NCBI GenBank assembly: GCA_903910705.1
Contig: CAIWAN010000038.1
Location: 1 to 38,608, forward strand
Origin: an uncultured Candidatus Marinamargulisbacteria bacterium
Lineage (GTDB): Bacteria; Margulisbacteria; Riflemargulisbacteria; GWF2-35-9
Reading direction: 5' to 3'
DNA length: 38,608 bases
In this document: one piece after another, positions 35,028-38,608 of the stretch
Layout: the number at the start of each line of letters is the position of its first letter
Position numbering within the stretch: position 1 is the stretch's first letter
Translations under genes and position numbers: made by a program
The notes under the pieces: generated by a model
The model's database searches: none
What the model saw: only the letters and a program-made list of their open reading frames with translations
What the model was told of the DNA's origin: nothing

Positions 35028-35628
35028 TTAAGAATTCCGCTAGTTTCTGTGGTAATTCCTTGGGTTCATGTAAGTCAATTTGAAACATGGGGGTTGGTTC
35101 TCGAAAAGAAAGATCGTTGCTATATAACATCACCATATCGATCTCATGATGGTCTGCACTATCCGTAAAGATACGCTTCAATTCAGATTCTTCGGCAATT
35201 GTCATTTCGTTCTCAACAACGATACGTCCGCTTTGTTCATCGTATGAATAGTTGGGATGTTTAGCAATAAAGGCTGCGATATCCTTGTGGGGTGTTAATA
35301 GCGCGGTAGTCTCCCTTAAGCCACGAATATGATCCTGATAGAACTGCCAATCTGCCGACCCAATATACCTACTATCCAAGATTTCAGCTGCACAAGGGAT
35401 CGCAACCATATCTACGGAATTACGCACCGCTTGGTAGAGATAAAAATTGTTTAGACGACACCAGCCTAAAAGTGTTCCTAAAATTTCGGGATCATCACTA
35501 GCGACAAGTAGAACGTTCCCTCCGCCTGTCAGCAGTTCAACCTCCGGCTCATAGTAATAGGGCAAATCGTAGGTTTTAATCACTTCGCCATCGGCGTAGA
35601 CTCGGGTTGATTGGTCGGAGTGCGTCAT
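35014..35628 (-). CDS. Hypothetical protein (204 residues)
   Basis: Not recognised. The N-terminal third has a glycine-rich strand-turn ELLTGGGNVLLVASDDPEIL, which could belong to a Rossmann-like or other alpha/beta fold. AADWQFYQDHI-like aromatic segments and a charged C-terminal half follow. No membrane helix, signal or catalytic motif is evident. It starts 4 nt after the PDDEXK gene with no clear ribosome site, so it is probably translated by coupling. G+C is higher than in that neighbour. A sensor or partner of the nuclease gene is possible but not shown. Confidence 0.7.
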   Translation of the reverse strand: MTHSDQSTRVYADGEVIKTYDLPYYYEPEVELLTGGGNVLLVASDDPEILGTLLGWCRLNNFYLYQAVRNSVDMVAIPCAAEILDSRYIGSADWQFYQDHIRGLRETTALLTPHKDIAAFIAKHPNYSYDEQSGRIVVENEMTIAEESELKRIFTDSADHHEIDMVMLYSNDLSFREPTPMFQIDLHEPKELPQKLAEFLNNQI

Positions 35629-35632
35629 TATT

Positions 35633-36874
35633 TTAGGATGTGCTGTTTGAAGATTGGAAAGAACGTAGTATAAGTTCTTTAAGTGTTTCAGTTACTCCGG
35701 ATAGTTCATTGTATAGACTAATTATTATTTTTGCTGATTCTTCCCCGTTATCCCAGTTTTCAATTAAAACATTCCGTTTCACTTCCTTAAGATGCCAACG
35801 ACAGGGTTTTTCTTTCTCTAAGGTATATTCCTTAGAGATTTTATTATTCAAAACCTCTTCAATAAACTGTTTATGATTTTTGTCGGTCTGATTAAGCCCC
35901 TCCATCTCGAGGCAAAGCTTAATTATATATTCTTTTGAGTCCGGCTTTTCTCGCCCCACCCAACAAAAGAAAGCGAATGGATATTCGTGGTGGGTTTCCC
36001 CCCAAAATGGTCTCATTATAGGGTTCATTTGAAAATCAGGAATACTAAACCGAAACACATCTTTTTTTTTCTCAATTATCTTTATATTATCAATTTTTCT
36101 CAGTTCTTCTATAGGAAAAGTGAAATCAATTTTATATCCAATACTATAAATTCGGTCTATTGCATCTCTATGCTCAGCAAAGATCCCTCTACAAAGATCA
36201 TCTATTTCTTTATCCATATTCAACAACTCCTTCAATATTTTATTGTAATCATTAATAAACTGGTAGCTCGGTTTATCAGATTTATTTTTATTTTTTTTAA
36301 TCTCATCATCTAATATTTCGACAATATCCAAATAACTAGCCACAAAGTAGGAGTTGTGGCTTGGTGGCTCGGAAAAAAGAGTTAGATATATTGGGAGGAC
36401 TATGTGCTTCCTGTACGATTCCTTCACTTTCTTGTAATAAGTTTCCAGTTGATTGGTTCTTTCATCAGAATAGATCTTGTTTTCAATCAATAATACAAAT
36501 GTACCCTTCGTAGAAGTTGCCAAAATATCAATTTGATATTTCTCTCTTTCAATTATTAGATCCGAATAATCGAGATCCGAATAATCGTCGAGTGAACCAA
36601 TATTCTTAATAATGCGGGCACCACCTTCTAGAGCATCAACTTTGGGCTTATTTTCCTTGTTATTTATTGTCTTATATAGGAAACTTTTCAAAAAAGAATT
36701 TCCTAGCTCATGATTCCCTTTTGGATTTAGTAACCAAGCCAGCATATTTGAGTGACGGATTTCAAAAGACTCAATTCTAAGAATTCTAAATGGATTAAAT
36801 TCATTTAACTTTTTTGTTAGATTCTTTAAACCATCGTCCATTCTAAAAGCTTCGAGTTTATTCTCGATATTCAT
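35633..36874 (-). CDS. PD-(D/E)XK nuclease superfamily protein (PDDEXK_4-like)
   Basis: The N-terminal ESFEIRHSNMLAWLLNPKGNHELG is typical of the PDDEXK_4 family, in which a nuclease core follows. Here the core is EKYQIDILATSTKGTFVLLIENKIYSDERTNQLETYYKKV at about residues 113-151, with Asp and ENK. Proteins of this type are seen in restriction and defence loci, but most have no tested function. At 413 residues it has a long C-terminal region of unknown role. AGGAGG precedes the ATG by 10 nt. The gene is very AT-rich, unlike the core genes. A 15-bp tandem duplication lies just before the nuclease core. Confidence 0.75.
   Translation of the reverse strand: MNIENKLEAFRMDDGLKNLTKKLNEFNPFRILRIESFEIRHSNMLAWLLNPKGNHELGNSFLKSFLYKTINNKENKPKVDALEGGARIIKNIGSLDDYSDLDYSDLIIEREKYQIDILATSTKGTFVLLIENKIYSDERTNQLETYYKKVKESYRKHIVLPIYLTLFSEPPSHNSYFVASYLDIVEILDDEIKKNKNKSDKPSYQFINDYNKILKELLNMDKEIDDLCRGIFAEHRDAIDRIYSIGYKIDFTFPIEELRKIDNIKIIEKKKDVFRFSIPDFQMNPIMRPFWGETHHEYPFAFFCWVGREKPDSKEYIIKLCLEMEGLNQTDKNHKQFIEEVLNNKISKEYTLEKEKPCRWHLKEVKRNVLIENWDNGEESAKIIISLYNELSGVTETLKELILRSFQSSNSTS
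36559..36588. repeat. 15-bp direct tandem repeat, two copies
   Basis: GATCCGAATAATCGA is repeated once, in phase with the reading frame, and adds a second YSDLD unit to the nuclease-like protein. The last base differs between copies. Confidence 0.8.
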
Positions 36875-36966
36875 ATTCAGGATTCCTCCTTACGATATAT
36901 TCTGGTTGGCCTTTTCCTGATATTGCCACATATTTACTTTCAGACTACTTCTCACCTTACTGCTTT

Positions 36967-37275
36967 TCAATCCTCCCGTACAAAATATGCATCTCCGATT
37001 CGACGCGGATAGTCATTAACGGTGTAAGTGGCTCCATTATAGCTTTTGGACTCATAAATCTCTCCTTTTTTGAAGAATGCGTGCTTTCCTCCTGTGTATT
37101 TTAGTTTTCTTGCACATGTTCTATCCTGAAATAATTTCCGAATATTGGGATGTAATATTTTAAAAATTTCCTCAATAGTTATAAACTTAATTGGAATGGC
37201 CTTTTGATTAAAGAAGCCTAGAAGCTTATGACATAGAGCTTCGTTCTCAAATGATGCAATATGATTTCTTTTCAT
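36967..37275 (-). CDS. Small hypothetical protein (101 residues)
   Basis: Not recognised. The start at 37275 is chosen because AAGGAGGGAG lies just before it; a longer frame from 37341 would overlap the 52-residue ORF upstream. The protein is basic, with helices around FENEALCHKLLGFFNQKAIPIKFITIEEIFKIL and a C-terminal beta-rich part, KGEIYESKSYNGATYTVNDYPRRIGDAYFV. It might be a small DNA-binding or partner protein of the operon. It follows the 52-residue ORF after 16 nt. Confidence 0.6.
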   Translation of the reverse strand: MKRNHIASFENEALCHKLLGFFNQKAIPIKFITIEEIFKILHPNIRKLFQDRTCARKLKYTGGKHAFFKKGEIYESKSYNGATYTVNDYPRRIGDAYFVRED

Positions 37276-37291
37276 ATATAATCTCCCTCCT

Positions 37292-37450
37292 TCAATTTGG
37301 ATTATGCGAGTCATTCTTTTCAAGGATTCCCGAAATAACACCGAAAAAGAAATCTTTGGGGCTCTTGATCCGAGGGTGATCGACCTTCGCTGCCCATTGT
37401 AAGATCTGAAAGTTTCTAGCTACCAAGTTGATCGTTTTCATGTTTTTCAT
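37292..37450 (-). CDS. Small hypothetical ORF (52 residues), coupled to the FtsZ-like gene
   Basis: The ATG overlaps the stop of the FtsZ-like gene as ATGA, and AAGGAAG lies just upstream within that gene. The reading frame gives MKNMKTINLVARNFQILQWA at the N-terminus, then a basic, aromatic segment (KSPKDFFFGVISGILEKN). No family is recognised. The four-base overlap, the ribosome site and the absence of another frame in this stretch argue that it is real. It may be a membrane-associating or DNA-binding accessory peptide. Confidence 0.5.
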   Translation of the reverse strand: MKNMKTINLVARNFQILQWAAKVDHPRIKSPKDFFFGVISGILEKNDSHNPN

Positions 37451-38289
37451 TTTTCTTCCTTTCTTGAATATGCGAAGCCTAAGATCAGCCCTATATTGTC
37501 AGCGAGAGCATTATCTAAAATCGTTCCCGTTGTAAAAACCGTGTCCTCGTCGGGATATGACCGCGTGAGGATGTATTCAACTTGGCTCACCGTTAAGTCT
37601 TCACTCCCTGCGACAAAAACAATATATCGTGAAGGCGGGCTCGATTGACGAGTCAATGTCTGCACAAAATCCTTGGTAATTATTGGCGCTTGTTCTTGAT
37701 ACGTTTCCGTTTTCATCGAATAACTTTGAATCACAACATACGCGATATCTGCGTACAACTCTGGGGTTTTCATCGTCGTTTTATACCAATCATGTCCAAA
37801 GAGGATGGCCGCAGTCGGATAGCATTCGACTGACTTTTGAACGCCCCAATCAACGATCAATCTCATCGTAAAATCAAAAGGCATGAGGAATAAGGCAAAT
37901 AACGACTCTCGTAGGGTTAGCGCTATATCTCTGACTCGATTAAACTCGTCAACGTCAGAAGCGCTACTGGCCATGGAAAGCAACGTGCCGATAGATGCGT
38001 ATAGAATGACGCGGATATTTTTGGCCTTGAGCTTTTTTAGAAAGACGGTAAGGTTGTCATAGGACATTCCATCCCTCATATCAACAAACAAAAGAATGGT
38101 GCGATCTTTGTGGGTCACGATGTCTACGTCAGGAACAAAGGCTAAATCAAACGTGTCTTCATCACGCTCAATCATACAGGTTCGACAATTAAAAAGTGTG
38201 TCTGTAAAGAGTTTTGCTCCCAGATGGTCCGAAAAACTGTTTTTGCCTACCGTGATAATTTGAAGATTCTGAGATGGATAGTCTGTCAT
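37447..38289 (-). CDS. Divergent FtsZ/tubulin-like protein lacking the GTP-binding loop
   Basis: The 280-residue protein has no plain family match by eye. Its C-terminal part (about residues 221-273), SRYIVFVAGSEDLTVSQVEYI through DEDTVFTTGTILDNAL and ADNIGLILGFAYS, follows the pattern of the FtsZ C-terminal domain: GVLxNITGGxDLxLxEV, then DxxxIFGxVIxxxLxDExxVTVIATGF. The N-terminal LQIITVG strand and RTILLFVDMRDGMSYDNL resemble the first and fourth nucleotide-domain strands. However, the GGGTGTG phosphate loop is replaced by DMRDGMSYDN, so GTP binding is unlikely. AGGAGG precedes the ATG. A peptide gene ends 9 nt upstream. Function unknown; a non-polymerising relative is possible. Confidence 0.5.
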   Translation of the reverse strand: MTDYPSQNLQIITVGKNSFSDHLGAKLFTDTLFNCRTCMIERDEDTFDLAFVPDVDIVTHKDRTILLFVDMRDGMSYDNLTVFLKKLKAKNIRVILYASIGTLLSMASSASDVDEFNRVRDIALTLRESLFALFLMPFDFTMRLIVDWGVQKSVECYPTAAILFGHDWYKTTMKTPELYADIAYVVIQSYSMKTETYQEQAPIITKDFVQTLTRQSSPPSRYIVFVAGSEDLTVSQVEYILTRSYPDEDTVFTTGTILDNALADNIGLILGFAYSRKEEK

Positions 38290-38298
38290 GGTTGCCTC

Positions 38299-38490
38299 CT
38301 ATTTACTCTCATTATAGTCGGCGGGTACGACATAAACTGTCGTTGATATGTTCGAATTTTGAAAGATTTTTGACTTATGCGGAGAATAGAGATAATAATC
38401 TCCGCATCCTGTTGTAGATCCACCGATTATTTCAGCCAAACTTTCCTTCGCGATGCTTAGAAAAATTTGGCTGGACGTCTTGTCATTCAT
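38299..38490 (-). CDS. 63-residue peptide with a double-glycine-like leader
   Basis: The N-terminal 24 residues end in SLAEIIGG, which resembles the double-glycine leaders of bacteriocin and RiPP precursors. The remaining 39 residues start STTGCGDYYLYS and contain one Cys and several Tyr, ending TTVYVVPADYN. No peptidase, ABC exporter or modifying enzyme is visible here, so a secreted-peptide role is only a hypothesis. The single ATG has no ribosome site. The gene ends 9 nt before the FtsZ-like start. The tail matches a fragment at 34947-35027. Confidence 0.5.
   Translation of the reverse strand: MNDKTSSQIFLSIAKESLAEIIGGSTTGCGDYYLYSPHKSKIFQNSNISTTVYVVPADYNESK
38310..38345. repeat. 36-bp dispersed repeat, copy 2
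   Basis: This copy is in the 3' end of the peptide gene, just before the FtsZ-like start. It matches 34970-35005 with four mismatches, same orientation. Confidence 0.7.
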
Positions 38491-38608
38491 GCGAACACAG
38501 GATTTTTAAGTAGGGCAGCTTTCTCCAGAACGTAGGATTTGGTTTAGGATTCAATTGCTACTCAAGAATCATCATTCGATACGTGTTCGCTTTGCGGTTG
38601 GAAAAGTC

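Noticed and set aside
10800-37410. AGATCT and RGATCY sites as evidence for or against the endonuclease target.
   Set aside because: Several AGATCT sites are present and can be protected by methylation, so presence alone tells nothing about specificity.
38491-38590. 8-bp inverted repeat GCGAACAC / GTGTTCGC, 84 nt apart.
   Set aside because: Short and far apart; expected by chance and with no supporting insertion-sequence features.
38558-38608. Open frame on the minus strand entering from the right edge and ending in TAG (15 visible residues, ...NTYRMMILE).
   Set aside because: Too short to tell from chance; it could be the end of a gene outside the window, but nothing identifies it.

Overview
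The window reads as one contiguous stretch of a bacterial chromosome with mid-40s percent G+C (judged by eye). No rRNA, tRNA or CRISPR array was seen. Genes are tightly packed: many neighbours overlap by 1-14 nt or share ATGA/TAATG junctions. There is a single strand switch, convergent, near 8960. The lineage cannot be named from the sequence. An 11-subunit type complex I, FixABCX, [NiFe]-hydrogenase maturation genes and several small ferredoxins point to an anaerobic or facultative bacterium with ferredoxin-centred energy metabolism, possibly an uncultivated group.

Region 1 (1-8959, + strand) is a respiratory complex I operon, nuoB(partial)-C-D-H-I-J-K-L-M-N. No NuoE/F/G (NADH module) lies between nuoD and nuoH. 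Region 2 (8963-10455, - strand) is an AT-rich restriction-modification pair: a BglII/BstYI-like endonuclease and an MT-A70 adenine methyltransferase. It is wedged between nuoN and the fix operon. Region 3 (10510-14193, -) is fixABCX, an ETF/ETF:quinone-oxidoreductase system whose FixB carries an N-terminal 2[4Fe-4S] domain. A good promoter precedes fixA. Region 4 (14243-20035, -) is a ferredoxin, a class I DAHP synthase and hypF-C-D-E in one head-to-tail run.

Region 5 (20113-25546, -) has a CheC-type phosphatase, a family 2 glycosyltransferase, a secreted polysaccharide deacetylase, a large P-type ATPase and a short Asp-box protein. Region 6 (25583-27175, -) is glnK-amtB for ammonium uptake. 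Region 7 (27395-31023, -) is an emrA-emrB-tetR-NYN efflux and regulation cluster, with palindromes upstream of emrA.

Region 8 (31189-38608, -) is the accessory end. It holds a WYL regulator, a PD-(D/E)XK protein, SurE, an HD-domain protein, a possible uracil-glycosylase-fold protein, two orphan families, a PDDEXK_4-type nuclease, two small ORFs, and a divergent protein whose C-terminal part resembles the FtsZ/tubulin C-terminal domain. A 63-residue peptide with a double-glycine-like leader sits directly upstream of that protein. A fragment related to the peptide tail recurs 3.3 kb away. The hexamer CGATCG, common in the rest of the window, is absent from 28.8 to 38.6 kb. This end is the best candidate for something undescribed.

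Taken together, the core genes suggest a circuit. FixABCX could split electrons between quinone and ferredoxin, and the complex I lacking NuoEFG could take electrons from reduced ferredoxin. The hyp genes mature a [NiFe] hydrogenase encoded elsewhere. This is inference from gene content, not shown directly.
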